Assembly: GCA_963971405.1 (NCBI GenBank)
Contig: OZ020489.1
Coordinates: forward strand, 20,920,290-20,984,289
Direction: 5' to 3'
DNA length: 64,000 nt
Source of the DNA: Psococerastis gibbosa
Lineage: Eukaryota; Arthropoda; Insecta; Psocodea; Psocidae
The position numbers and the translations under genes were made by a program. Under the pieces are notes generated by a model that ran no database searches, was not told the DNA's origin, and saw only the letters and a list, made by a program, of their open reading frames with translations. This document shows positions 1 through 12,131 of the stretch, one piece after another (the first letter of the stretch is position 1; every line of letters starts with the position of its first letter).

Positions 1-1686
1 CTAATTGTTGTTATGTGATAACGTATGATATTGACGGTTACTCGTTTGTTTATAATTAATTGTAAATTGCTTTGTTGATTCATTTGAATAAGAGGTTGCG
101 TCATGTGACGGTACACTTTTTGAATTCTCGCCAAAATTTTCGCAAATTACCAAATGACAGTCTTTACCCGTAGTTTGATTCACCTGGCTTGTTTCATGTT
201 GTTAAATTTTTAATTTTCTGCATTCCTCTGTGCTTGAATTAGACTTCCATTACTTCTGATTTATTCTTTTCAGTTCAAAGCTGGTCAGCATCACCCGATA
301 TTTAACTGCTTATATAATACGATGTGCGGAAGAATTTTGAGACGGCATATAAAAAACATAGCATATAAAAAAGCGTATAAAAACACCGGATTTTATAAAA
401 GGCATAAACGCTAAATCCTCCTCTGTAGTTACACTACATGTTCTTATGCGACAATGACGTTGGTATCTGTCACATTCAGTTCGTAGATTGAAGGCTTATT
501 ACGTATGCCCTATAATCCGCTGACAGAGATAATTTAGTGGTGACTGCTAGAATTTTTAGAATGCAAAGTACTATTCTAAAAAAAAAATTTGTTTATATTT
601 TAACCCCAGATGAAGTTAATTTGGTACATCGTGCTCGGGATGCAGGCCTACCATTGCTTTTAAAGAAAAACTTACCCCCTGGAAGTATTTAAACCATATA
701 GTGTCACTAGAATTAACTATTTATTTGGTGAACATTACTAACGCTTTGATTAATATTTGTAGTGTATATTGCCTTTAGTATTTTTACATAATGTATACCG
801 GTATTAAATTGCAACAAAAAACTAAAATAGTGAAGAAAATTATTTCGATTGTTTTTTTTCTTCATGTTTTCGTGTGGTCTATCCGAATTTTCCTACGTAT
901 TATTTCCTTTCAATACCGGTATTCAAATTGCCCTCTCCCAGCTGATGAAATTCATTTTGATTCTGTCATGTTAGTACCACAGTAAGTAAGTTATACATAA
1001 ACTAAGAATATACTCTGTCTTTTTGACCATTGTACTTTAACTCCCGTAAGTAAAGTTAGATTCATTGGTGTTCATTTAGAATAATTTACTCTTATTCCCG
1101 GAGGAGTTATTCTTTTAACGCCTTTTAGGCCTGCTGCTGGTCCAGCGACATCAGTGAGCCATGGTAATTGATTTCACCTATAACTATAGGAACAAAGGCG
1201 GGAGAATGGAACGGACGGAAGAAAGGTGTGCGGAACTACGTGGTTGCTGTAATTAGGAAAGTTAGCCAGACAATACTGCTCGTACCAGCCATCCCAAACA
1301 AACTGGGCCCGTTTTTAGCCGCCATGCCATCTGTGCGGAAAACATTTGATACAAAAGAAAGAGAATATCAAGGAAAGTGAGCGCAGTTGTGACAGTCACC
1401 CAGTGCAACATAGTGATCGCCAATTGTAGACATCAGGAAGAAACTGAGGTCATTAAACGATGGTGATAGCAGTTGTGATAAAATGCTGGAGGGTATAACG
1501 GATTACCTGGCTATTGTTGACTGTTCCGCCAAATGAAAAGTATTGGGAGTATGTATGCATATTTTTTTAGGTAAATTTCAATAGGATTTGGATAAATAGT
1601 GTATTTCTTTAGTAAACAACCACACGAAATACACATGAAGTTACTCATTAGACCTTGAAGATTCTTCTTTCTTCTGTAGTTGCAAT
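1..1686. other. No gene recognised
   Basis: AT-rich. Apart from family J at 655-1085 I see nothing definite. The 70-codon frame at 1168-1380 has no recognisable motif. Confidence 0.4.
655..1085 (+). repeat. Repeat family J, copy 1
   Basis: AACTTACCCCCTGGAAGTAT.., CTCTCCCAGCTGATGAAATTC and ATGTTAGTACCACAGTAAG blocks recur in the same order at 21840-22080. Confidence 0.55.
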
Positions 1687-1941
1687 CTAGCGATTGGTTT
1701 GCAGCAAATCTTTGCACCTTCTCCACTGCTCCCTGTCTTGGGCCGTTCTCTTGAGTTCCAAGTAGGTTCCGCATCTCATATCTTTCTTGAGGTCTTCTGC
1801 GTACGCCTTCCTTGGTCGCCCTCTTGCATTGGTGCCTTCGATTGTGCCTTCTATTATGGTGCTTAAGAGTCCTTCCTGTCTGATCAGGTGACCCATCCAT
1901 TTTGCAATACCTTGAAGATATAGGCACACAATATACTTCAT
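1687..1941 (-). pseudogene. Non-LTR retrotransposon C-terminal fragment
   Basis: Encodes IAKWMGHLIRQEGLLSTIIE, then GRPRKAYAEDLKKDM and RTAQDREQWRRC. The GHLIR..GRPR..Y.EDLKKDM..AQDRE.WR pattern is the classic tail of LINE reverse transcriptases. The rest is absent. Confidence 0.75.
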
Positions 1942-2207
1942 GACATAAGAAAAGTAACTAGGAAGTTGCTTAACTGTTTTTTTAGAATGCTAAGTCAGTT
2001 TAATTGGATAGATATTTCATGACGAATTTGACGATTCGATGACGAAATCTTGGGGTGGCAACCATTGTGTTCAAGAATTTATTCTCAGCTTAGCCATTAT
2101 CACAGGTAGGCTGGTTCCTAATTGTGATTTTTAATTTGTTTGATGTGCTTTGTTGCTTTTTGTTGCTTCAATTTAGTTGTGTAATTACCAGAATTCAGCC
2201 ATCTGCC

Positions 2208-2312
2208 CATCGCAGTTATCTATTGGTAAAGGTCAATGGCAATGGTGTAATGTTAGTTAACAAAGGGTTAGTTGGACTTACATTGCCTGCTGTGTTAATA
2301 GTGATTAGAGGC
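2208..2312 (+). repeat. Repeat family E, copy 1 (probably Penelope-derived)
   Basis: CTATTGGTAAAGGTCAATGGCAATG..GGACTTACATTGCCTGCTGTGTTAATAG is colinear with the inverse of 29901-30012. Confidence 0.6.
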
Positions 2313-2419
2313 AAGGGCCTCACAGTCATCGAGCAATTAGGACATTTTCAGGGGAAGGGGGTTAGTCGAACCAACAACATATCGGGTGAAAGTTTGGGTT
2401 CGAGATGATACGCTCGGGT

Positions 2420-2454
2420 GACGTTTCGGGAGTGGGTGCTACTCCCATCATCAG
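2420..2454 (-). ncRNA. Hammerhead-ribozyme-like core
   Basis: Minus strand: CTGATGA (2454-2448), a perfect 6-bp stem GGGAGT/ACTCCC closing a 7-nt loop, then GAAAC (2427-2423) and GTC. CUGANGA-stem-GAAA is the hammerhead core as found in Penelope-like elements. Stem III is not clear, so cleavage is unproven. Confidence 0.35.
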
Positions 2455-3058
2455 GCTAAATCCTGAGAAGAACAGAACTGATGGTTTAGTCGTCTTATCT
2501 TAGGTTTCTTCTGTTGATAAATAAGATGATATTTTCGCTCTGTGTTGACATACGGCTAGTGTTTTGAAAGTTGCGACAAAACCTGTAAAATACTCGGGCC
2601 ATGTGATACCGCGGCTCCTGCCATGATAATGAGTACTCAGTGCCGTACTTTCGATTTTACCTTGGTAATGACGAGGTGAAGGAGCTGGAATCGCTTTCTC
2701 GATCACTCATGCCGACCGTTGTTGGTTGCCTGCTTCTGTTTACCTTTTCCGCCGACCAGGTTGGGTTATGTCACGATTCTTATCAATTATCTGGCTATCT
2801 CGGTTTTTATTTGTTTCCATTCCTATTTCAACAAGTGAGAGTATGATTCACAAGACGTGTTGGAATTTGTTTAGTTGCCATTATTGAATATGGCTTTTAT
2901 CTGATTTGTTTTAGTTTATGGAGAATAGACTCCTCTCTCTCTACTTGGCGCTACTAGTGTTCCGTGATCGATGCGTGCATGCCATAATGCAATGCATCCC
3001 AACACTTGACTCCTTATGCAATTTTTCAAACAATGAACAATAATTATGCCGCGGTTTT

Positions 3059-3892
3059 TGCTTTCAAATCAGCTTTGTGACGGTCGAAATTTTCGATTCC
3101 GAGATATCAACGGATTTACACGTTTTAAGGTCCCAGGAACCCAAAAAAGTGGTTTTTACGAAATGTCTGTCTGTCGTTCTGTTTGTCTGTCTGTCTGTGC
3201 GTCGATTTCCGGCCAAACTACTTGGTCGATTTTGATGAAATTCGGAATGTAGGTTCAGAAAAATCATACCTAGGAACAATTTTTTTTATTTGGGGCTAAC
3301 TTAATTTGGGGGGGTTTTATTCTCAAAAAACTCCAAAAAAACGTCTAAAAAAATTATTTCTCAAAAACGGCTGCAACAATTTCTTTTAAATTCACATATA
3401 TTGTAGTCGTTATTAATGTTAACGAAATGCGGGGGTCGCTTGCCCCTTGATAGATTGCTTCTGGGGGTAAAAAAATAAAAATAACTAAATTTTAATGAAA
3501 AATGAATAAAAAATAATTTTTCTGTGACACCTTTCTATCGATGATTTCTACCTTCAGGTATGTTTTAGGTGTTAAATTGAGTAACGAAACCGGACAGGTT
3601 GCTTTCCCAAAAAAGTATTTGGTTTTGTACAAAAAAAATGTTTTTGAAAAAATGACAGAAAATTCACGCTCAAATGCATTGCGTGCCCTGCCAGTATTGC
3701 TGTGTGGTGATGTGTTGGTCTGACCTATAGAGTTTACCTCACCTCCAGTGACGTTAGATGGACCCCCCCCCCCCCCCCGAGATATCGGAAATTTAACCGT
3801 AGGAAAATTATTTACCCTGAAATTACTCATTTTCTCTATCTACTAATTTTGATAAATTGGAAAGCATGTTCGAGTAAACTCGGACCGGTTCT
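3059..3892 (+). repeat. Repeat family A, copy 1
   Basis: Starts TGCTTTC..CAGCTTTGTGACGGTC, carries a (TGTC)n tract and a poly-C tract, and ends GAGTAAACTCGGACCGGTTCT. The same order of blocks recurs in seven other copies. No conserved ORF, hence a non-autonomous element. Confidence 0.85.
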
Positions 3893-4164
3893 TTTTTTTT
3901 TTTAACGCAGGTCCCTATTGGGAATTTGTTCTAAGAATTTGGGGATGTTGACCGAGTATTTTGTGGGAGAGGGTTATCTGCTCTGTTGTGTAAGTAGTGG
4001 TGGGGGGGGGGGGGGGGAGGTTAAATGCTGAAGAAGAGGCCGGTGGCTCTTAGGAACTGTATGATATTATCTGTGGCTGTTGTGTTGTTTCCTAACGCTT
4101 CGGAGAGGTAGGAGGGAGCTCGTAAGGCGGAGGTTCGTTGGACAATTTTTTATTATTAACTTAA

Positions 4165-5022
4165 AGAACCGGTCCGAGTTTACTCGAACATGCTTTCCAA
4201 TTTATCAAAATTAGTAGATAGAGAAAATGAGTAATTTCATGGTAAATAATTTTCCTATGGTTAAATTTCCGATGTCTCGGGGGGGGGGGGGGGGGGGGGG
4301 TGTCCACCTGACGTCACTCGTCACTGGTGGTGAGGTACATTCTAGATAGGTCAGACCAACACATCACCACACAGCAATACTGGCAGGGCACGCAATGCAT
4401 TTGAGCGTAAATTTTCTATCATTTTTTCAAAAAGATTTTTTTGTACAAAACCAAATACTTTTTTGGGAAAGCAACCTGTCCGGTTTCGTTACTCAATTTA
4501 ACACCTAAAACATACCTGAAGGTAGAAATCATCGATAGAAAGGTGTCGCAGAAAAATTATTTTTTAGTCATTTTTCATTAAAATTTAGTTATTTTTATTT
4601 TTTTACCCCCAGAAGCAACCTATCAAGGGGCAAGCGACCCCCCGCATTTCGTTAACAATAATAACGACTACAATATACGTGAATTTAAAAGAAATTGTTG
4701 GAGCCGTTTTTGAGAAATAATTTTTTGAGACGTTTTTTGGAGTTTTTGAGAATAAAACCCCCCCCCAAATTAAGTTAGCCTAGTTAAATTTTTTTTCCGA
4801 GGTATGATTTTTGTGAACCTACATGCCAAATTTCATCAAAATCGACCGAGTAGTTTGCCTGGAAATCGACGCACAGACAGAACGACAGACAAACAGACAT
4901 TTCGTAAAAACCACTTTTTTGGGTTCCTGGGACCTTAAAACGTGTAAATCCGTTGAAATCTCGGAATCGAAAATTTCGACCGTCACAAAGCTTTCCATAT
5001 ACTACGTATAAATTGGAAAGCA
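4165..5022 (-). repeat. Repeat family A, copy 2 (inverted to copy 1)
   Basis: Begins AGAACCGGTCCGAGTTTACTC and ends TATAAATTGGAAAGCA. Together with copy 1 it forms a large imperfect hairpin around a 272-bp spacer. Confidence 0.85.
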
Positions 5023-5028
5023 AAAATA

Positions 5029-5340
5029 CTATAAATATTTCCTTTAGTTAGGCCCTATACTAGTCCACCCTTATGCCAGACAGTCTTTTGCCTGGTTGGT
5101 GGACAAAAACATAATCAGGAGTCAATGCTGCAATGCACCCTAAGACTTTGACTCCTTGTGCAATTACTCCAACAATTCTGCTGTAGCTGTTGAAACAAGA
5201 GGCAGGCGCGACATTCTTAATTTTTTATAGTAGTAACTTAAAAAATACTATAAATATTTCCTTAAGTAATGTCCCTATACGAGTTCTCACCCTGCCAGAC
5301 AGTCTTTTGTCTGGGTGATGGACAATAAATAATCAGATTT
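5029..5340 (+). repeat. Duplicated ~95-bp segment
   Basis: ACTATAAATATTTCCTT..CCAGACAGTCTTTTG.CTGG..GGACAA occurs at about 5029-5128 and 5249-5340, separated by ~120 bp. Confidence 0.65.
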
Positions 5341-5498
5341 TTATTGAATTAGAATTAATGTAACACTAAATTCATGACAGTGACTAATTTCAAAGTTCAA
5401 TGTCATATTAATTACCACGCACCCCCCTCACCCACTATAAAAATACATTAAAAAAAGATTCAAATGTAAATACAAAGGCTTTCAGGCCGTTGTTACGT

Positions 5499-5687
5499 GA
5501 CGAATCAGCAAAATCCGGGATGGTAGGCCGTGGTTGTTCTGAAAGCGTACTTCCAACCTTTTCGTCAACATCTGCGATCGACATCTTCAGTGGAACTGCG
5601 TAGACTTCTAAGATTGTGTCTTCGAGAATCAGCAGTAACTCTTTCAGAACGACCGTGGCCTATCATCCCGGATTCTGCTGATTCGTC
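5499..5687. repeat. 47-bp-arm foldback repeat
   Basis: GACGAATCAGCA..TCTGAAAG at 5499-5545 is inverted at 5641-5687 with a few mismatches, around a 95-bp spacer. Confidence 0.7.
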
Positions 5688-5699
5688 AAAATATTCAAA

Positions 5700-7029
5700 T
5701 TCATGTAAAAAAATCTAGCTAGATTTATTCGACTGTGTAATCCCCTCTTGAAATATGCATTGTTCGTTTGACAATTCCTTCTTTCTGGTAGCAGTATGTT
5801 GGAGAACCCAGGAATACATTATGTCGTAATACCTGCGGTAATTGACTGGAATCTGTAGCAGACGGTGTGAAGATGGTTTCGTGTATCGTATATGGGCCCA
5901 CAGGCTACTTTCCTCTTACGGCTTCCTATTCTTGTGGTGAAACGATGGCTGTCCCGAAGACAATGCACTGTAGCTACCGGTCCCATAGGCCACCTGCCTG
6001 CCTCCTTTATTGTTTTCCTATTTATATGTTGGTATATATAATGTTTGTGATGGTCGAAATTTTCGATTTCGATATTTCAACACGTTCAGAGGTCCCTTTT
6101 TACGAAATTGTCGTGTTAATCCTTAAAAATCCATTAAGTAAGTCCTATTTCTGGCATGTGTCGTCTGCCTTTTCCTTTTAAATTATCTTATTTTATAGAT
6201 TAACAATTGCCCCCTATTACATTATTAAAGTGTAATGTCTTAATTCAGATTATCTTACAATCATATAAGCCTTCATCAACATAAACATTCAAAATATTTC
6301 TTCGCTCTATCATTATGTACATAATAGTTTATATATTCCAGTGGGTGTCCAAAAAGTGATTTTGCCAATATACAATAGCATCTATGGAATGAGAATTTAA
6401 TGAATTAGCTCTTATGCCATGTTGTTTTCCAAAAATTTGGAAAGATACTCCTTATACTCGACTATTATTGAAGTTGAAAAAAGCGCCTACTGTATCTCAC
6501 TCAAAATCATGAAACCTCTTGATACCGAGCTTAACCTCTCGGCTCACTTTGATTGCCCAGAGCCTTGTTGGCCTCTAAATAATGGTCAATTTGGTCCTTT
6601 GTTTCCTTTTCCCTCCTTATCAGCGTCTCTTGTCAATTGCTATTCTTACAGTTATTCTTTGTTATTGTTGGTGAAGAGTGGTGCCCGATTTGGATGTGAG
6701 TGTCTGGTTACAATAACCATGGCCCCAATATCCAAGTGTCGCTCTCTGTAATTACAGTATTTACATTTAGTATATGGGTTTACCTTGTTATTAAGCTATG
6801 AGGGCATTGCGTCAATCGATGGATGGCATTGATTTGTCGCATCTTTTTATACAAATCATGTGTGTAGTATAAATATTTATTTATTTAATTAATGACTAAA
6901 TTGTATAGAAAAAGTTTTAATAGCACTTCAATAGCGATAACCAAATATGTTTTTCTATATGAGAACAGAGACTGAAAAATTCCGGACACGCTGTAATTGC
7001 CAATGTATTTTCTAAGAAAATGATGGAAG
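5700..7029. other. No gene recognised
   Basis: Contains only a family A fragment at 6048-6160. Short frames look random. Confidence 0.4.
6048..6160 (+). repeat. Repeat family A fragment
   Basis: Only the TTTGTGATGGTCGAAATTTT..GGTCCCTTTTTACGAAAT segment survives. Confidence 0.6.
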
Positions 7030-7538
7030 TTAGGCGGCTATTCCACATAAATCATTTTTTCATAATCTGATCAGTTTCTTGCGTTTTACTCTATGACCAA
7101 AATGTGACATTTTTTAATGGCTGGCTACTAAAAATGACCATGTATCATTCACAAAAATAGATAATAAATAAATACGAAAAGGGCGTAATCTTGGAGAAAG
7201 GCAACCAGAAAACGTTTAGTTTCTGTATTTAGGGGGTTTTGAAATTTGAAACTTGTGTTTTAGAATACCGAATTGTCATCAAATGACTATTTGAGCAAAT
7301 ACAATTTATTGTATAATTTTATTGCTTTCCAATTTATACGTAGTAGGCTATAGGGAAAGCTTTGTGATGGTCGAAATTTTTTCACACTAGGTAGAAAAAC
7401 AAAATTAAGTTAAGAAAGAGAAATTGACACGGAAACATAATGAAAATCGAATATTCGAATTAAAAATTTAAAAAAAAAAATGAAAAGAAAATACTGTATA
7501 TCTAGGCGCAAAAATGATAGATTGGAATAGCCGCCTAA
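7030..7538. mobile_element. Family C foldback MITE (with family A fragment inside)
   Basis: The ends TTAGGCGGCTATTCCA and TGGAATAGCCGCCTAA are perfect 16-bp inverted repeats. Confidence 0.6.
7321..7382 (+). repeat. Repeat family A terminal fragment
   Basis: TTGCTTTCCAATTTATACGT..AAAGCTTTGTGATGGTCG; the remainder is missing. It lies inside a family C element. Confidence 0.6.
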
Positions 7539-7881
7539 TATTGTAGCTTACCCGTGGTATCTAGCGTGAATTGAGCTTGCAGCCCCCTATTAATGTCTAA
7601 TTACAACGAGCAATGAGAGGGTTCCGCTTAATATACTGTTGGGGCGTTCTAGAGTAAGCGGGGATTCCCCAGGCTCCTCAACTGCATGATGCTGGGGTGA
7701 GTCATACCCCACCCCCATCTCTTCTTCCGAGCAACACCTCAGTCCAGTCGAGCCTAGGTTAATACTCGTTCTAATGTGAAGTTGGAATGTCATAAATCGT
7801 ACGGTATAAGTGTGCAATGTACATACATGCTGTAGCATGTGTTGTAGTATGCACCCAGCGGAGTACAGTACATGGTAGGGA

Positions 7882-8100
7882 CAGTGGCGGCGCTACGGGG
7901 GTGCCCGAGGGGGCCTGCCCCCCCCCCCCCCCCCCCCAACAGTTTCTACGGCCCCTCCGTGGCCCCCCACTTTTCAGATATTTTACATGTACACCTACTC
8001 CCAATGAAAAATGTTTCGTTTTTTAATTGCCCCCCCCCCCCCGGATAGAAGTCATGCTCCCCATGGCCCCCCCGCCTTAAAATTTCTAGCGCCGCCACTG
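7882..8100. mobile_element. MITE-like repeat with CAGTGGCGGCGCTA ends
   Basis: Perfect 14-bp inverted ends CAGTGGCGGCGCTA at 7882 and TAGCGCCGCCACTG at 8087-8100. The interior has two long poly-C tracts. Confidence 0.6.
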
Positions 8101-8575
8101 GGCAGGGAGTATTATTATTTTTAGTACACAGCATTTCGTTTGGTTTCCTATTTCCTACGGTCGTTTAATATTAACTTAACACGGGCAGATTTTCGTTACC
8201 GAAACCACACACCCTGCCAAACTTATTAGGGGACAAGCATGGGCCGGTCACGGCAACATTATGCTTTCTAAGCAAGACCGGAGTCATGCCCCACCTGTAG
8301 ACTGTAGACAAAACCATTCTAAAACACCGATGACTTCCGCACAAACACACACACCGACCGGCGCAAATACTCGAAAGAGTCCCGCGACTTAAAAAAATAA
8401 AAATAAAAAATAAAAAATAAAATAACACGGGAATAAAAATGTAAACACGATAATTTAATCCCCCAGATTAAGTTTATATTAAACGCTATATTAGGCCCGC
8501 TGTTGTGTTGAAGGCTAATGCTTCTCTTTTAAATTTGAACCAATAACGTTTTTTTCCGTACCGGTAACAAGATAA

Positions 8576-9416
8576 AGAACCGGTCCGAGTTTACTCGAAC
8601 ATGCTTTCCAATTTATCAAAATTAGTAGATAGAGAAAATGAGTAATTTCATGGTAAATAATTTTCCTATGGTTAAATTTCCGATATCTCGGGGGGGGGGG
8701 GGGGGGGGACGTCACTCGTCACTGGTGGTGAGGTAAATTCTAGATAGTTCAGACCAACACATCACCACACAGCAATACTGGCAGGGCACGCAATGCATTT
8801 GAGCGTGAATTTTCTGTCATTTTTTCAAAAACATTTTTTTTGTACAAAACCAAATACTTTTTTGGGAAAGCAACCTGTCCGGTTTCGTTACTCAATTTAA
8901 CACCTAAAACATACCTGAAGGTAGAAATCATCGATAGAAAGGTGTCACAGAAAAATTATTTTTTATTCATTTTTCATTAAAATTTAGTCATTTTTATTTT
9001 TTTACCCCCAGAAGCAAACCATCAAGGGGCAAGCGACCCCCCGCATTTTATCAACATTAACAACAACTACAATATATGTGAATTTAAAAGAAATCGTTGG
9101 AGCCGTTTTTGGGAAATAATTTTTTTAGACGTTTTTTTGAAGTTTTTTGAAAATAAAACCCCCCCAAATTGAGTTTGCCCAAAATAAAAAAAATGGTCCC
9201 GAGGTATGATTTTTGTGAACCTACGTGCCGAATTTCATCAAAATCGACCGAGTAGTTTGCCCGGAAATCGACGCACAGACAGACAGACAGACATTTCGTA
9301 AAAACCACTTTTTTGGGTTCCTGGGACCTTAAAACATATAAATCCGTTGAAATCTCGGAATCGAAAATTTCGACCGTCACAAAGCTTTCCTTATACTACG
9401 TATAAATTGGAAAGCA
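8576..9416 (-). repeat. Repeat family A, copy 3
   Basis: Full length. Flanks ATAA on the left and ATAA on the right are a possible 4-bp duplication. Confidence 0.85.
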
Positions 9417-9555
9417 ATAAGTAGATTACTCGTGACATCGTGGTATTTCATTTTAATGCATTAATTTGCATATTTACCGGTAACAAGCACTACTGAGGTT
9501 CCATATTGGGTATGTTTTGTGTTTTTGCCTAATTTCACTGTTATTCTCCCACTAC

Positions 9556-9800
9556 TTACTTTTTCGTGTCCAAGCGAACGCCCCAGAATCGGGTGATGTT
9601 GTAGGCAGCACTGTTGGCCTCCCACAGGTCGTGTTTTGTGCATTGGACTGGACATAGGCTGCACTGGAACAAGTGGTCCAAGTCCTGCCTCTGACCACAC
9701 GAGCACATGGTGTTGTCTGCGTCTTTCTGGCCCCATCTCGCCCTGTTCGTTGCTCCCACTATTTTGACCGTTACATACGTTGCTACGTTACATAGTGATA
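9556..9800 (-). pseudogene. Non-LTR retrotransposon C-terminal zinc-knuckle fragment
   Basis: ATNRARWGQKDADNTMCSCG then QRQDLDHLFQCSLCPVQCTK and HDLWEANSAAYNITRFWG. The C-C..H..C spacing after RARWG is typical of LINE ORF2 tails. Confidence 0.65.
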
Positions 9801-10159
9801 CGTAGTTACTGTATATCCTAGAAATGCTGCAATTTACAAAATAATTTTTCGGGTAATAGTCTAACACCCCTTATTTGAATGTCAATTTACTTATGTAAAA
9901 TAGTATTTTTGTGCAGGATTTTTTGCGTTTGAACATGCAGATCGAATGACCTTTCCACAAAATTTAAGGTCTGACAGAAAGTGTGACTCATTAGGGTCAG
10001 TGGCTTAGAAGTCTGAGCCAAATTTTATCCTGTTGGCTGTAAAGCTGTGAGAATTGTGATGAGTAATAATATTTATTGTTATGACTTATAAATTACCCTC
10101 ATTTATTCCTTCTAATGACTCAATCCGCATTTCTTCTCTAAACGATAAATAAATTTTAT

Positions 10160-10420
10160 TGCTTACTTTCTTCTTCTTTAAATTCCTCTTCTATCGAAGA
10201 TTGGCGATCATCATGATAATTTGAACGTTGCTGCTTTGAAAAAGGAATTCGTGCTGTTGCCAAACTACTGCCTCAGGATGTTCTTCTGCCAGGTGCCCTC
10301 AGTCCGTCTATCTTCCCTTGGATTATTCTGCTGAAGGCGATACTTTTCGTTATACATCACATGGCCGGAAGTATATTAGTTTCTGTTTCTTAACGTCTGC
10401 AGCAACTCGGCTTCTGCCTT
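10160..10420 (-). repeat. LINE-like remnant (family H), copy 1
   Basis: CCTCTTCTATCGAAGATTGG..CTGCCTCAGGATGTTCTTCT..AAGGCGATACTTTTCGTT..CATCACATGGCCG is shared with 20535-20800 and partly with 35500-35590. Confidence 0.6.
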
Positions 10421-10438
10421 AAATAAATAAATAAATAA

Positions 10439-12131
10439 AGAACCGGTCCTAGTTTACTCGAATATGCTTTCCAATTTATCAATTAGTAGTTAGAGAAAAT
10501 TAGTGATTTCGTGGTAAATAATTGTACTATGGCTAAATTTTCGATATCTGGGGGGGGGGGCGGTTGTCTACCTGACGAGGTAAATTCTAGATAGGTCAGA
10601 ACAACACATTACCACACAGTAATAATGACAGGGCACGCAATGCATTTGACCGTGAATTTTCGATCATTTTTTCCACAAAACCAAAACGTTTTTTGCGAAA
10701 GCAACCTGTCCGGTTTCGTTACTCAATTTAAAACCTAAAACATGCCTAAAGGTAGAAATCATCGATAGAAAGGTTTCGCAGGAAAATTACTGCTTTCCAA
10801 TTTAGACGTAGTATAAGCTTTGTGATGGTCGAAATTTTCGATTCCGAGATTTCAACGGATTGATGTCCCAGGAACCCAAAAAAGTGGTTTTTACGAAATG
10901 TCTGTCTGTCGCTCTGTCTGTCTGTCTCGCTCTGTCTGTCGGTCTGTCTGTCTGTATGTATGTGTGTCTGTCTGTCTGTTCATCGTTTTCCGGGCAAACT
11001 ACTCGGTGGCTTTGTGTGAAATTGGACATGTAGGTTCACAAAAATCATACCTCGGGACCATTTTTTTTATTTTGGGCTAACTCAATTTGGGGGGGTTTTA
11101 TTCTCAAAAAACTCCAAAAAAAGTCTAAAAAAATTATTTCTCAAAAATGGCTCCAACGATTTCTTTTAAATTCTCATATATGGTAGTCATTATTAATGTT
11201 GACAAAATACGGGGGGTCGCTTGCCCCTTGATAGTTTGCTTCTGGGGGTAAAAAAATAAAAATAACTACATTTTATTGAAAAATGACTAAAAAATAATTT
11301 TTCTGCGAAACCTTTCTATCGATGATTTCTACCTTCAGGCATGTTTTAGGTGTTAAATTGAGTAACGAAACCGGATAGGTTGCTTTCCCAAAAAAATATT
11401 TGGTTTTGCACAAAAATATATATATATATTTTTTTAATAGAAAATTCGCGCTCAAATGCATTGCGTGCCCTGCCATTATTGCTGTGTGGTAATGTGTTGG
11501 TCTGTCCTATCACCTCCAGTGACGTCAGGTGGACGACCCCCCCCCCCCCCGTGATATCCGAAATATTTAACCATAGAAGAATTGTTTACCATGAAATTAA
11601 TCATTTTCTCTCCCTACTAATTCACAAATTGGAAAGCATGTTCGAGTAAACTCGGACCTGTTCTTTTTTAGTCATTTTTCATTAAAATTTAGTTATTTTT
11701 ATTTTTTTACCCCTAGAAGCAAACTATCAAGGGGCAAGCGATCCACTGCATTTTGTTAACATTAATAACGACTGCAATATATGTTAATGTAAAAGAAATC
11801 GTTGGAGCGGTTTTTGAGAAATAATTTTTTTAGATGTTTTTTTGAGAATAAACCCCCCAAAATTGAGTTAGCTTAAAATAAAAATAAAACGGTCCCGAGG
11901 TATGATTTTTTGAACCTACATGCCGAATTTCATCAAAATCGACCGAGTGGTGTGCCCGGAAATCGATGAACAGACAGACAGACATACAGACAGAGCGACA
12001 GACAGACATTTCGTAAAAACCACTTTTTTGGGTTCCTGGGACCTCAAAATGTGTAAATCCGTTGAAATCTCGGAATCGAAAATTTGGACCATCACAAAGC
12101 TTTCCTTATACTACGCATAAATTGGAAAGCA
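10439..12131 (-). repeat. Repeat family A, copy 4, split by copy 5
   Basis: Left part 10439-10790 and right part 11665-12131 are contiguous in other copies (..gcaGAAAAATTA/TTTTTTAGTCA..). A second, oppositely oriented copy interrupts it. Confidence 0.8.
10791..11664 (+). repeat. Repeat family A, copy 5, inserted in copy 4
   Basis: A full-length unit, TGCTTTCCAATTT..CTCGGACCTGTTCT, with the boundaries used in the other copies. It defines the element ends independently. Confidence 0.85.

Noticed and set aside
1168-1380. 70-codon frame WNGRKKGVRNYVVAVIRK as a possible TESK 5' exon
   Set aside because: No glycine-rich loop and no in-phase donor matching the exon at 16973.
3064-3279. Many 60-110 aa frames rich in TDRQTDR or SVCLSVCLSVC, here and in every other family A copy
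   Set aside because: They are translations of the (TGTC)n tract in a non-coding repeat; the frames differ between copies.
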